A DNA stretch of 64,000 nucleotides from the NCBI RefSeq assembly GCF_034350045.1, contig NZ_CP133781.1, positions 2,572,001 to 2,636,000 of the forward strand, given 5' to 3'. The notes beneath the pieces were generated by a model, which had not been told where the DNA came from, did not search any database, and worked only from the letters and a program-made list of their open reading frames with translations. This DNA is from Pseudomonas sp. CCI4.2 (lineage in GTDB: Bacteria > Pseudomonadota > Gammaproteobacteria > Pseudomonadales > Pseudomonadaceae). Below, piece by piece: positions 16,883 through 26,817 of this stretch; within the stretch, counting starts at the first letter, position 1, and every line of letters begins with the position of its first letter. A program made the translations under genes and the position numbers.

Positions 16883-17374
16883 ATGTCCAAGCGTTATGAC
16901 GAAGACTTCAAAGACTGGGTTGTTCTGCAAATGATGCCACCGCTCAATCGTTCTGTTGCAGAGCTTGCGGGCACGCTCAATCTCCTTCCGAAGTCGCTAC
17001 GAGCATGGAGACAAATGGCTAGAGATAAAGGTTCGATTGTTCCCGGGAACGGGAAGACCAGCTACCAATGGTCCAGCGCTGATAAGTTTAACGCGGTCAT
17101 GGAAACTGCACCGTTGAGCGAGGTGGAGATCTCTCAATACTGTCGAATTAAAGGCATCTACCCTGAACAAATCCAGGAATGGAGGGTGATGTGCCAAAAC
17201 GCCAATACGGTGGTAGACCTGGACCCCAATGGGGTCAAAAGCGCCGAACAACGACGTATCAAGGTACTTGAGCGTAAATTGCTCAAGTCCGATGCCGGAC
17301 TTGCGGAGGCAGTGGCGTTGCTGGAACTCAGAAAAAAAGCCAATGCGATTTGGGGCGAGGACAAGGAAGAATGA
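16883..17374 (+). CDS. IS3-family transposase OrfA
   Basis: A 163-residue OrfA. The N-terminal helix-turn-helix (YDEDFKDWVVLQMM through SVAELAGTLNLLPKSLRAWR) resembles the IS3 OrfA DNA-binding domain. A second HTH-like segment (EVEISQYCRIKGIYPEQIQEWR) follows. The C-terminus (RIKVLERKLLKSDAGLAEAVALLELRKK) is a leucine-zipper-like helix used for multimerisation. It overlaps orfB, which lies in the -1 frame, as ATGA. A run of seven A sits in the codons for KK near the end. Confidence 0.85.
   Translation: MSKRYDEDFKDWVVLQMMPPLNRSVAELAGTLNLLPKSLRAWRQMARDKGSIVPGNGKTSYQWSSADKFNAVMETAPLSEVEISQYCRIKGIYPEQIQEWRVMCQNANTVVDLDPNGVKSAEQRRIKVLERKLLKSDAGLAEAVALLELRKKANAIWGEDKEE
17332..17338 (+). promoter_or_regulatory. 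A7 slippery heptamer for -1 frameshifting in the IS transposase
   Basis: The A AAA AAA heptamer is in register with the orfA codons AGA-AAA-AAA. OrfB is in the -1 frame and is open from this point onward, so a -1 slip would yield an OrfAB fusion, the active transposase of IS3 elements. The downstream ATGA overlap with AAGGAAGA offers independent OrfB translation. Confidence 0.65.
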
Positions 17375-18411
17375 TCAACGCCTCTGATCGCATGCACGCG
17401 ATGAAACTGATAGCAGAAGCGGTAATAGGAGGCTCCCGGCGGTTTAGGGCCTGTAACGAGTTAGGGCTAAGCCTGCGCACCGTTCAACGCTGGAAACACG
17501 CTGACTGTGATGGACGATCGTTAACTCAAAGGGCGCCTCCGTCGAACAAGCTTAGTGAGGTCGAGCGTCAGGCGGTACTTGATGCCGCCAATAAGGACGG
17601 CTACGCCAGCCTTACCCCGCATCAAATTGTTCCCAAGCTCGCAGACGAGGGTATCTACCTTGCATCGGAGTCGACGTTTTACCGCGTATTGAAAGCCGCT
17701 AATCAAAACGTGCGACGTGGCCGTGCCAAAGCCCCCAAACGTCGCGTACTGACGACGCATCGCGCTGACGGACCTAACCAGGTCTGGTGTTGGGATATCA
17801 CTTGGCTGCCGAGTACGGTTAGAGGTCGTTTCTTCTACTGGTACATGGTCAAAGACGTTTACAGCCGAAAGCTGGTCGCTAATGAAGTGCATGATGTGGA
17901 GAGCTCTGAGCACGCGTGTGAATTGCTCAGAAAGGGATGCTTACGTGAGCACACGGCAGGTAATCCGCTGGTTCTGCACTCGGATAACGGCTGCATCATG
18001 AGAGGCACGTTATTACGCGAAAGCATGGTTGCACTAGGTGTTGAGCCGTCCTTTAGCAGGCCTCGTGTTAGCAACGATAACGCTTATGCTGAAGCGCTTT
18101 TTCGTACTGCGAAGTACTGTCCGCTCTGGCCAGACCAGCAGTTTGATAACCTCAACGAGGCAAGGCTTTGGGTGCAACAGTTCGTCGAGTGGTACAACGA
18201 GGATCATCGCCACAGCGCCCTGAAGTACGTGACGCCTAACGAGCGTCACGACGGCAAATCAACAGCATTGCTACAGGCTAGAGAAATACTTTATGAAAAT
18301 GCCAAAGCAGAGAATCCAAGCCGCTGGAGTACTCGTACACGTAACTGGAAGCTCTCTGACGAGGTGTACTTAAACCCAGAGCGGCCTGATGTTAGAGCGG
18401 CAAGGGCCTAA
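17371..18411 (+). CDS. IS3-family transposase OrfB (DDE integrase)
   Basis: A 346-residue catalytic subunit. An HTH_21-like region (EVERQAVLDAANKDGYASLTPHQIVPKLADEG) precedes the rve integrase core. The catalytic triad is D in CWDITWLP, D in LHSDNG and E in NAYAEALF, with exactly 35 residues between the second D and E (DD35E). The C-terminus has the usual WYNEDHRHSALKYVTPNERH. The ATG at 17371 overlaps the orfA stop and is preceded by AAGGAAGA. Confidence 0.9.
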   Translation: MINASDRMHAMKLIAEAVIGGSRRFRACNELGLSLRTVQRWKHADCDGRSLTQRAPPSNKLSEVERQAVLDAANKDGYASLTPHQIVPKLADEGIYLASESTFYRVLKAANQNVRRGRAKAPKRRVLTTHRADGPNQVWCWDITWLPSTVRGRFFYWYMVKDVYSRKLVANEVHDVESSEHACELLRKGCLREHTAGNPLVLHSDNGCIMRGTLLRESMVALGVEPSFSRPRVSNDNAYAEALFRTAKYCPLWPDQQFDNLNEARLWVQQFVEWYNEDHRHSALKYVTPNERHDGKSTALLQAREILYENAKAENPSRWSTRTRNWKLSDEVYLNPERPDVRAARA

Positions 18412-18447
18412 CATCAGAGGTACCAAGGCGACAGGTACCTTGACGCG

Positions 18448-18700
18448 CGCCGAACGCCAAAAAGGTCCCGTCAAAAGGGCTTGCCCCACCATGCGGGCCC
18501 TCGCTTAGGCTCGGTCTTCCCTCACTCCGGCGTTGCTCCGGGGGTCGCCGTGAGCGGCCGTCCCTGGCCGCGCACGGCTTACTCGGCATCCTTGCCTCGT
18601 CACCCCCTGCGCAACACCTGCGTTCGGCCGCATGGTTTCACGGGGCCTCTTTCCGTAATTTGATATTCAATTCACGGGCGATCTACAGGCGGGCGACCAT
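18448..18700. other. GC-rich segment of unknown nature beside the IS
   Basis: About 250 bases directly right of the IS with no convincing gene. It is GC-rich with several local palindromes (GGGCCC, CGGCCG, CCCCGGAG-type) and ends abruptly in AT-rich GTAATTTGATATTC. It looks like a dispersed non-coding repeat or a relic of an older insertion. Only short reading frames exist and none has a ribosome site. Confidence 0.45.
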
Positions 18701-18713
18701 ATGTAGGAGCCAA

Positions 18714-18899
18714 TTGTTGGCGAAGGTCCTTCGGACCTGATCGCAGCCTTCGGCAGCTCCTACAAAAATCTGTGCAGCGACAACATCTGTGGGACCGAAT
18801 TTATTCGGGAAGGCTTCAGTCCTGACACCCTGCGACCTCAAACCACACAACGTGCCAACCAGTTTGCTGCGCGACAGCGCAGCGTCGAAGACGTGGCAG
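18714..18899 (+). repeat. Copy B of the ~185-bp mosaic repeat
   Basis: This block matches the minus strand of 7779-7963 in order and spacing. It begins TTGTTGGCGAAGGTCC and contains GCAGCCTTCGGCAGCTCCTACA, a GTGGGACCGAAT/ATTCGGGA palindrome, GACACCCTGCGACCTCAA and AACCACACAACG. It ends 16 bases before the 3' end of glpR. Confidence 0.85.
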
Positions 18900-18915
18900 A
18901 CCCTCCTACAGAAGC

Positions 18916-19671
18916 TCAAACCACCTCAAGTCGAATCTTGTACTGGGTCAACAACTGCATCAGGGCGGGCACCGGCGCGTGGTCGGTCACCAAGCAATCG
19001 ATCAGACTGATCGGACCCAGGCGGACCATGGCGTTTCGTCCGAATTTGCTGGAGTCAGCGGCCAATATCACCTGCCGGGCGTTGGCAATGATCGCTTGGG
19101 AAACCCGCACTTCCTGGTAATCGAAGTCCAGCAGGCTGCCGTCTTCATCGATGCCGCTGATGCCGACCAAGGCGAAGTCGACTTTGAACTGGTTGATGAA
19201 GTCGACACTGGCCTGGCCGACCACGCCGCCGTCGCGACGTACGTTGCCGCCTGCCAACAGGACTTCGAAGTCGTCCTTGGCGCTGAGGATTGAAGCAACG
19301 TGCAAGTTATTGGTGATGATCTTCAGGTTGTTGTGACTCAACAACGCTCGAGCGATGGATTCGGTGGTGGTGCCGATATTGATGAACAGCGAGGCGTGAT
19401 CCGGTATCTGCGCAGCGATCGCCTCGGCAATGCGCTGTTTCTCGTCGCGCATCTGGTCCGCGCGCATGGCGTAAGCCGTGTTCTCGATGCTTGAGTCATA
19501 GGCCGCGCCGCCGTGGTAGCGGCGCAACAGATTCATTTCCGCCAGTTGATTGATATCTCGGCGAATGGTTTGCGGGGTTACGACAAACAGCTGAGCCATT
19601 TCTTCGATACTTACGTAGCCGCGTTCCCGAACCAATTCGAGAATTTGCTGCTGACGGGGAGGCAGATTCAT
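18916..19671 (-). CDS. glpR: Glycerol regulon repressor GlpR (DeoR family)
   Basis: A 251-residue DeoR-family repressor. The N-terminal helix-turn-helix is [27 protein letters not shown], followed by the family RRYHGGA. The C-terminal sugar-phosphate sensor contains [14 protein letters not shown] and NNLHVASIL. The effector in this family is glycerol-3-phosphate. The start [11 protein letters not shown] has AGGAAA upstream. It follows glpK after 105 bases that include a small CAGGCA/TGCCTG hairpin. It should repress glpFK and glpD through the operators at 22309 and 16467. Confidence 0.93.
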   Translation of the reverse strand: MNLPPRQQQILELVRERGYVSIEEMAQLFVVTPQTIRRDINQLAEMNLLRRYHGGAAYDSSIENTAYAMRADQMRDEKQRIAEAIAAQIPDHASLFINIGTTTESIARALLSHNNLKIITNNLHVASILSAKDDFEVLLAGGNVRRDGGVVGQASVDFINQFKVDFALVGISGIDEDGSLLDFDYQEVRVSQAIIANARQVILAADSSKFGRNAMVRLGPISLIDCLVTDHAPVPALMQLLTQYKIRLEVV

Positions 19672-19776
19672 TGTTTTGATTTTCCTGTCTGGCTGCCATT
19701 CAAATGGCGTCCATGATGCCGCAGGCAACTAGTGCCTGTCAGCCGGAAACTCAACCTGCCCCCGTACGGGCCTTGA

Positions 19777-21300
<1,524 letters not shown>

Positions 21301-21316
21301 CTAATGAATGGGTTTT

Positions 21317-22186
21317 TCAAAAACTGGCTGGAGCGTTATCCACAACTGCCTTGGGTGCTCGCGGTTTCTCAGCGACAGGTGCGCTAGGGAGGTAACGAGC
21401 AATCAGGCCGCGATAACCCGCAGCGCCTAGGCAGGCACCCAGGATCGGCGCCACGATTGGAATCAGAAAGTACGGAATCTCCCGGCCGCCGGTGAAGGCC
21501 ATCTCGCCCCAGCCAGCGAAGAATGTCATCAGCTTAGGCCCGAAATCCCGCGCAGGGTTCATCGCGAACCCTGTGAGTGGCCCCATCGAACTGCCGATTA
21601 CTGCAATCAGTAGCCCAATCAATAGGGGCGCCATTGGGCCTCTTGGCAAGCCGTTGTTGTCGTCGGTCAAGGACATGATTACGCACATCAGGATCGCGGT
21701 AATAACGAGTTCGACCAGAAACGCCTGTCCGGTGGAGATGGCAGGGTTAGGGTACGTCGAGAAAATCGAGGCTAATTCGAGGCTGGCTTGACTGCCGCGA
21801 ATCATGTGATGAGTGTGTTCGAAATCGAAAAACAAGCTGATGTACAGTCCGTAGACAAGCGCTGCGGCGCAGAAGGCCCCTGCTACTTGCGCAATGATGT
21901 AAAACGGTAATTTTCTCTTTTCGAAATTACCGAATATACACAGTGCGATGCTGACAGCAGGATTGAGGTGGGCTCCGGAAACGCCGGCGGTCATGTAGAT
22001 CGCCAAGCTGACGCCTACTCCCCAGATGATGCTGATTTCCCACAGGCCAAAGCTGGCACCAGCGACCTTGAGCGCTGCAACACAACCTGTTCCGAAAAAG
22101 ATCAACAGCGCGGTGCCCATAAACTCTGCGATGCATTGCCCCGTTAGCGTAGGTGCCTGAGGCAGTGGCTGATTAGCCGTGGTCAT
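21317..22186 (-). CDS. glpF: Glycerol uptake facilitator GlpF (aquaglyceroporin)
   Basis: A 289-residue MIP-family channel with six membrane helices. The two half-helix signatures are SGAHLNPAVS and TGFAMNPARDFGPK; the D after NPAR is typical of glycerol channels. The start at MTTANQPLPQ is preceded by AAGGGGA, and residues upstream are non-coding. The C-terminal tail is alanine/proline-rich. First gene of glpFK. Confidence 0.96.
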   Translation of the reverse strand: MTTANQPLPQAPTLTGQCIAEFMGTALLIFFGTGCVAALKVAGASFGLWEISIIWGVGVSLAIYMTAGVSGAHLNPAVSIALCIFGNFEKRKLPFYIIAQVAGAFCAAALVYGLYISLFFDFEHTHHMIRGSQASLELASIFSTYPNPAISTGQAFLVELVITAILMCVIMSLTDDNNGLPRGPMAPLLIGLLIAVIGSSMGPLTGFAMNPARDFGPKLMTFFAGWGEMAFTGGREIPYFLIPIVAPILGACLGAAGYRGLIARYLPSAPVAEKPRAPKAVVDNAPASF

Positions 22187-22308
22187 GAAAATCCCCTTAT
22201 TTTTGTTTTTCTCGAACGTTGTCAGATGATCAGCAACATTCACTTTTTGTCTTGGGAGGAGAAACCCCATCTCCTCACAGGTTACGAACTTGGACCAGAT
22301 TAATTCCG

Positions 22309-22330
22309 ATTTATTCGTTAACGAAAAAAT
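22309..22330. promoter_or_regulatory. GlpR-like operator upstream of glpF
   Basis: ATTTATTCGTT-AACGAAAAAAT is a 22-base palindrome with a single mismatch, containing perfect TTCGTTAACGAA. It fits the GlpR half-site pattern well in both arms. It is 123 bases before the glpF start. The rest of 22187-22573 shows no gene and also holds the promoter of the divergent ybaK-like gene. Confidence 0.62.
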
Positions 22331-22573
22331 ATAGACAATAAAGAACGCTGTCAAAGGTCGAAAGTGAACCATCAACCGCTTTATGACTGGCTGTCATGAA
22401 GACGTTGCTGGTTAATGCGTAAGAAAGATCTTTTTGTCTGTGTCAGCCCCTTCAAAGCATTTGAGTGTGAATGCTGACATAGGCTGAAATTCGCCGTTGA
22501 TGCAGTCTTTTAGCGGCAGATGTCTTAAAGTGTGCGCAACAACTTCACGTCCAACCACCCTATGGAGAGCTGC

Positions 22574-23044
22574 ATGACACCCGCGTTGGATTTATTAAAA
22601 AAAGTTCGGGCTGAGCACCATATTCACAGTTACGAGCACGACCCCAAGGCGGCGTCTTATGGGTTGGAGGCGGCGCAAGAGCTTGGATTGGAACCGGCTC
22701 GGGTGTTCAAGACCCTCTTGGCAGCCACTGAAAAGGGCGAACTGTTGGTTGCCGTGGTTCCGGTGTCGGGTACGTTGGACCTCAAGGCGCTGGCCCACGC
22801 TGCTGGTGCCAAAAAAACCGAAATGGCTGATCCGGCCGCCGCTCAGCGTGCGACGGGCTACTTGTTAGGCGGCATTAGCCCACTGGGGCAGAAAAAGCGT
22901 TTGCGTACGTTTATTGATCAATCGGCGCAGCCTTTTGCCACGGTATTTGTCAGCGCCGGTCGTCGCGGTCTTGAGGTAGAGCTTTCGGCTGCAGTGTTGG
23001 CCGAACATACCCACGGTGTTTTTGCCGAGATTGGTCGTCCGTAA
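22574..23044 (+). CDS. ybaK: Cys-tRNA(Pro)/Cys-tRNA(Cys) deacylase YbaK
   Basis: A 156-residue YbaK/EbsC protein that hydrolyses mischarged Cys-tRNA(Pro). It shows the family pattern with VFKTLLA near residue 41, the LVAVVPVSGTLDLKALA strand and GYLLGGISPLGQKKRL, where the glycine loop forms the active site. The start MTPALDLLKK has GGAG upstream. It stands alone and is divergent from glpF. A CCACAGA/TCTGTGG hairpin follows the stop. Confidence 0.93.
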   Translation: MTPALDLLKKVRAEHHIHSYEHDPKAASYGLEAAQELGLEPARVFKTLLAATEKGELLVAVVPVSGTLDLKALAHAAGAKKTEMADPAAAQRATGYLLGGISPLGQKKRLRTFIDQSAQPFATVFVSAGRRGLEVELSAAVLAEHTHGVFAEIGRP

Positions 23045-23150
23045 CGCGCTGTATGGTCGATGACCACAGATTCTGTGGCTGGCGGCACACTCAGTTGAAG
23101 TGCATGCTTGGTGTCAAATAACGATTCGAATACATCAGGGAAGTGATGGT

Positions 23151-23933
23151 ATGCAGCTTGAATTTCATCAGGTCGACGCGTTTAGCGAGCACCCGTTCAG
23201 TGGCAACCCGGCGATGGTTTACCGGCTCGACAGCTGGCTGTCAGATGAGCTGATGCAAAACATTGCTGCCGAACACAATTTGGCAGAAACCGCGTTTTTG
23301 GTTCGCGAAGGCCTGGGTTGGCACATCCGCTGGTTCACACCCTCCACCGAGGTTCCGCTGTGCGGCCATGCCACATTGGCCGCCGCCCACGTGCTGTTCG
23401 AGGTTTATAGTGATTCAGCGGAGCGCATCGATTTTATCGGCAAGGCCGGGGCGCTGAGCGTTACGCGGGAAGGTGATCGACTTGTATTGGATTTTCCGGC
23501 CATGGTTCCGACCAGTGCAGCGGTAACCATTGAGCTTGAGCGGGCGCTGGGGGTGGACATTGTCGATGTCTATGGCTCAGTGGAGTTGATGGTTGTGCTG
23601 GAGTCCGAACAGGCGGTTCGAGATTGCGAGCCAGACATGGCTGCACTGATCCGTCTGCCTTGGCCGGGGGTGATTGTGACCGCAAGGGGCGAAACTCATG
23701 ACTTCGTTTCTCGCTACTTCGCGCCGGCCATTGGTGTTCCTGAAGATCCTGTGACGGGCTCGACGCACTGTTCACTGATTCCGTATTGGTCGAGCCGGCT
23801 GGGCAAACTCAGCCTGAGCGCTTACCAATGCTCGACCCGTGGCGGCGAACTGTTTTGCCGTCTGGAAGGCGACCGCGTAAAGATTGGCGGTCATGCGAGA
23901 TTGGTCGCAAGTGGGAAATTGTTGTTGGGGTGA
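23151..23933 (+). CDS. PhzF-family isomerase/epimerase-like protein
   Basis: A 260-residue PhzF-fold protein. The family opening FHQVDAFSEHPFSGNPAMV and the catalytic glutamate in HNLAETAFL are present. The paired motifs TPSTEVPLCGHATLAAAHVLF and GVPEDPVTGSTHCSL mark the two halves of the diaminopimelate-epimerase-like fold. The ATG at 23151 has AGGGAAG upstream. No phenazine genes are nearby, so this is a housekeeping PhzF-like enzyme (YddE type) of unknown substrate. Confidence 0.9.
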   Translation: MQLEFHQVDAFSEHPFSGNPAMVYRLDSWLSDELMQNIAAEHNLAETAFLVREGLGWHIRWFTPSTEVPLCGHATLAAAHVLFEVYSDSAERIDFIGKAGALSVTREGDRLVLDFPAMVPTSAAVTIELERALGVDIVDVYGSVELMVVLESEQAVRDCEPDMAALIRLPWPGVIVTARGETHDFVSRYFAPAIGVPEDPVTGSTHCSLIPYWSSRLGKLSLSAYQCSTRGGELFCRLEGDRVKIGGHARLVASGKLLLG

Positions 23934-23973
23934 GGTTTTCAGTCATGAAGGATGTGTGAAGACTCGCATCACC

Positions 23974-24051
23974 GTGGGAGCGAATTCATTCGCGAATGGC
24001 TTGGCGCGGTGTGTCAGATTTACCGCTTCCCGAATGAATTCGGTCCCACAT
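23974..24051. repeat. Inverted pair of GTGGGACCGAATTCATTCGGGA-type palindromes
   Basis: An arm CGTGGGAGCGAATTCATTCGCGAA and, 30 bases later, the inverted arm TTCCCGAATGAATTCGGTCCCACA form a REP doublet between convergent genes. A further half element AGTTGGCTCCTACAGG of the other repeat family is at 24081-24096. Confidence 0.85.
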
Positions 24052-24105
24052 ATTCCCGGCATGACTTGATGGACTTCACCAGTTGGCTCCTACAGGGCGC
24101 GGTGT

Positions 24106-25143
24106 TTATACCTGAAACACTACTAGCGTCTGTTCCTTCACTCGAATCCCCACTGCTTCACCCGGACGATAATCGCAGCGGCTTGGTAATAGCGCTTCAA
24201 GCGGCGCGCCGGATGGCAAGCGCAGTCGGTAAAGCGCCGACGCGCCCTGAAAGGTCTTGCTAACGACCACTGCCTTTATCGGGCTGTCCGGCGCATCTAC
24301 GATATCGTCCGGGCGCAGCAGTATGTCGACGGCAGTGCCAATAGCGAAAGTGCCCTGACAGTGCAACACACCCAGTTCCGATTGCACCCATCCTGTATCG
24401 ATAACCTGACCGCGAACAAAATAGCCCTGCCCAATGAAGCTGGCGACAAAGGGCGTTAGCGGGGCGTTATACAGGGTGTACGGTGTAGCCCACTGCTCTA
24501 GGCGACCTTCGTTGAAGACTCCTACTTGATCGCTGACAGCAAACGCTTCTTCTTGGTCGTGGGTCACCAGAACAGCACTGGTGCCCCGAGCTTTGAGGAT
24601 GTCGCGGACTTCGTGGCTGAGTCGGCGACGCAATTCACCGTCCAGGTTGGAGAAGGGTTCATCGAGTAGCAACAGTTGCGGTTCGGGTGCCAGGGCCCGG
24701 GCCAAGGCAACCCGCTGTTGTTGACCGCCGGACAGCTCATGCGCAAAGCGTTTACCCAACGAGCCAAGGTTGACCAGCTCGAGTAATTCATCGGTGACAG
24801 CGTTAATTCGCGGGTGGTTGCGAATGCCGAATCCAACGTTGGCCGCGACGCTCAAATGGGGGAACAGTGCGTAATCTTGGAAAACCATGCCGATCCGACG
24901 TTTCTCCGGCGCCAGGGTAAAACCGGCTCGGGAAATCACTTCACCATTTAGGGTGATGTCGCCCTCAAGCAGCGGTTCAAAACCGGCAATGGCGCGCAGC
25001 GTTGTTGTCTTGCCGCAACCGGAAGAGCCCAGCAAACATCCGATATCACCCGCATTGATGTGCAGACTGAGCGCCTGCACCACGGGTTGACCCTGATAGC
25101 CACAGGCCAGGTTTCGCAGGCTCAACAGTGCCGGCTGACTCAT
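24106..25143 (-). CDS. Orphan ABC transporter ATP-binding protein, FbpC/PotA-like
   Basis: A 345-residue ABC ATPase with a C-terminal TOBE-type domain. Walker A is [11 protein letters not shown]-loop [10 protein letters not shown], signature LSGGQQQR, Walker [13 protein letters not shown] and H-loop [14 protein letters not shown]. From about 240 to the end, TOBE-like strands match the ferric/sulfate/polyamine importer class. Its start overlaps the argF stop by ATGA, so it is co-expressed with arginine synthesis. No permease or binding protein is next to it. It may serve a distant transporter. Confidence 0.88.
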   Translation of the reverse strand: MSQPALLSLRNLACGYQGQPVVQALSLHINAGDIGCLLGSSGCGKTTTLRAIAGFEPLLEGDITLNGEVISRAGFTLAPEKRRIGMVFQDYALFPHLSVAANVGFGIRNHPRINAVTDELLELVNLGSLGKRFAHELSGGQQQRVALARALAPEPQLLLLDEPFSNLDGELRRRLSHEVRDILKARGTSAVLVTHDQEEAFAVSDQVGVFNEGRLEQWATPYTLYNAPLTPFVASFIGQGYFVRGQVIDTGWVQSELGVLHCQGTFAIGTAVDILLRPDDIVDAPDSPIKAVVVSKTFQGASALYRLRLPSGAPLEALLPSRCDYRPGEAVGIRVKEQTLVVFQV

Positions 25144-26063
25144 TCGCTGCGGTAGGCTGGCTTGACCAGAAACTCAAGCAGCGCTTTTTGCGCGTGCAGG
25201 CGGTTTTCAGCTTGGTCCCAAGGGACGGCGCGGGGGTCATCAAGTAGGTCAAGGCTGATCTCCTCACCACGATGTGCCGGTAAACAATGCATGAACAGCA
25301 CGTCTTTAGCGGCTAGATCGAGTAGTTCACGGGTGACTTGATACGGTGCGAACAAGGCCAGGCGATTGGCGGTCTCTTCTTCTTGGCCCATGGAGGTCCA
25401 AACGTCGGTGCTGACCAGGTGCGCGCGGGCAACGGCTTGCCGAGGGTCACGCACAACGCTGACCCGATCACCGGCCAGTGCCAGAAAAGCTGGGCTAGGT
25501 TCGTAGCCTTCAGGGCAGGCAACGCGCAACTGGAAGTCGAATTTGATCGCCGCTTCTATATAGCTGTTGCACATGTTGTTGCCGTCGCCGATCCAGGCCA
25601 CGGTCTTGCCTTGAATCGAGCCTCGATGCTCCAGGAAGGTTTGCATGTCCGCCAGCAATTGGCAGGGGTGCAGGTCGTCGGACAGACCATTGATGACCGG
25701 AACGCTGGAGTGGGCGGCGAATTCGATCAGGTTGCTGTGGGCAAAAGTACGAATCATGACCGCATCGACCATACGCGACATGACCCGAGCGCCATCGCCG
25801 ATAGGCTCGCCGCGACCCAGTTGGGTGTCTCTTGGGGACAAAAAGATCGCCTGTCCGCCGAGTTGGATCATGCCCGCTTCAAAAGAAACACGCGTCCGAG
25901 TCGAAGATTTCTCGAAGATCATTCCGAGAACCCGGTTTTTTAGCGGCTCGAAAAGTACGCCGCGATTTCGCAGGTCCTTCAGCTCTACGCCGCGACGAAT
26001 CACACTGGCCAGCTCTTGCGGCGTGTAATCCATCATGGAGAGAAAGTGCCTTGCGCTCATCAT
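25140..26063 (-). CDS. argF: Ornithine carbamoyltransferase, anabolic (ArgF)
   Basis: A 307-residue enzyme converting ornithine and carbamoyl phosphate to citrulline. The carbamoyl-phosphate site is [10 protein letters not shown], with [11 protein letters not shown] and the ornithine/cysteine loop [10 protein letters not shown]. The start is the first of two ATGs (MMSARH) with AAGG 7 bases upstream. Its length fits the anabolic rather than the catabolic (ArcB) form. It is the first gene of a unit with the ABC ATPase. A candidate ArgR half-site lies upstream. Confidence 0.96.
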   Translation of the reverse strand: MMSARHFLSMMDYTPQELASVIRRGVELKDLRNRGVLFEPLKNRVLGMIFEKSSTRTRVSFEAGMIQLGGQAIFLSPRDTQLGRGEPIGDGARVMSRMVDAVMIRTFAHSNLIEFAAHSSVPVINGLSDDLHPCQLLADMQTFLEHRGSIQGKTVAWIGDGNNMCNSYIEAAIKFDFQLRVACPEGYEPSPAFLALAGDRVSVVRDPRQAVARAHLVSTDVWTSMGQEEETANRLALFAPYQVTRELLDLAAKDVLFMHCLPAHRGEEISLDLLDDPRAVPWDQAENRLHAQKALLEFLVKPAYRSE

Positions 26064-26185
26064 TAACTACCTTTTTGCAACAGACCGCAGATACTCTAAG
26101 CCGGGTTTTATCGGGAAAACGGGCGAGACCTGCGGCGAAAGCCGCACGGGGCGACGAATAGGGAAGGCGCGATGGTATAAGCAAA

Positions 26186-26201
26186 TGTCGCGTATTGCCA
26201 A
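26186..26201 (+). promoter_or_regulatory. Candidate ArgR half-site upstream of argF
   Basis: TGTCGC-GTATTGCC-AA fits the Pseudomonas ArgR half-site pattern TGTCGC-N8-AA. It is about 125 bases before argF, whose P. aeruginosa counterpart is ArgR-regulated. Only one good half-site is seen. The rest of the 328-base gap to the next gene shows nothing else recognisable. Confidence 0.35.
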
Positions 26202-26391
26202 TAGCGAGCTAACTTCAACATGTTGGGGGCATTTGTACACTGTGGCCCCGCGCTTTGGCAATTCGTGCAGATCTTGTAATAGTGACATTCCGTAACGTGG
26301 GTTATGTATCGAGGCTTTGTCCGGTGCGTACCATTTCCTAAACAGCCGCGCTGAGTTATAAAGGTTGCTTGCTCACAGAGGGGCTAGGGGA

Positions 26392-26682
26392 ATGGAATCT
26401 AAAGAACAGCAACTAACGGAACTGCTCGGGCACACCGCCCGCACATTGACGCATCTCACAGCATCAATGACGTCGATGTCGTTTGAGTTGTTGCGCAGTA
26501 AGGATGAAGTGACCCGAATGGCTGGCAAGCACATGATTGATCGCATGGCGACTATCAGCGCCGGGCTTGATGATCATTGGCGTTTAATCGGCGAACTTAC
26601 CGGTGTCCACATTGCTCAGGAACAGATCGAAACCGTGCATGAGCTGCAAAACACGCTCAAGGCGGTCGTGCTGCTGACTTAA
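26392..26682 (+). CDS. Small conserved hypothetical protein (helical)
   Basis: A 96-residue soluble, mostly helical protein with no signal peptide or membrane segment. The ATG at 26392 is preceded by GAGGGGCTAGGGGA. Heptad-like hydrophobics (LTELLGHTARTLTHLTASMTSM) suggest a helical bundle or coiled coil. It lies divergent from argF, a position where P. aeruginosa also has a small uncharacterised gene (PA3536, from memory). No function can be assigned. Confidence 0.75.
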   Translation: MESKEQQLTELLGHTARTLTHLTASMTSMSFELLRSKDEVTRMAGKHMIDRMATISAGLDDHWRLIGELTGVHIAQEQIETVHELQNTLKAVVLLT

Positions 26683-26817
26683 GCACCAGTGGTGAGCATT
26701 GGTCCGCCTGATGCCGCCCGATTCACACGACAAACGTCTCTGGCGTAGTTGTGCTTCAAACGCCATAGTTTTGTTTCCGCGATCGTCTAGGTCGTTCATA
26801 ACAAAATGAGACTGGCG

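Larger units (their letters stand above)
16817..18447 (+). mobile_element. IS3-family insertion sequence
   Basis: A complete-looking element of about 1.63 kb with two transposase frames. The imperfect terminal inverted repeats are CGTGTCAGGCTACCTGTCGCC on the left and, inverted, CGCGTCAAGGTACCTGTCGCC on the right (18 of 21 identical). Both end in GGTACCTGTCGCC-like cores. Both frames are intact and the DDE residues present, so it could be active. It is inserted between glpR and glpD in intergenic DNA already rich in repeats. No target-site duplication could be assigned with confidence. Confidence 0.85.

Noticed and set aside
16800-18460. Target-site duplication for the IS element
   Set aside because: No identical 3-5 base direct repeat could be assigned at the inferred ends.
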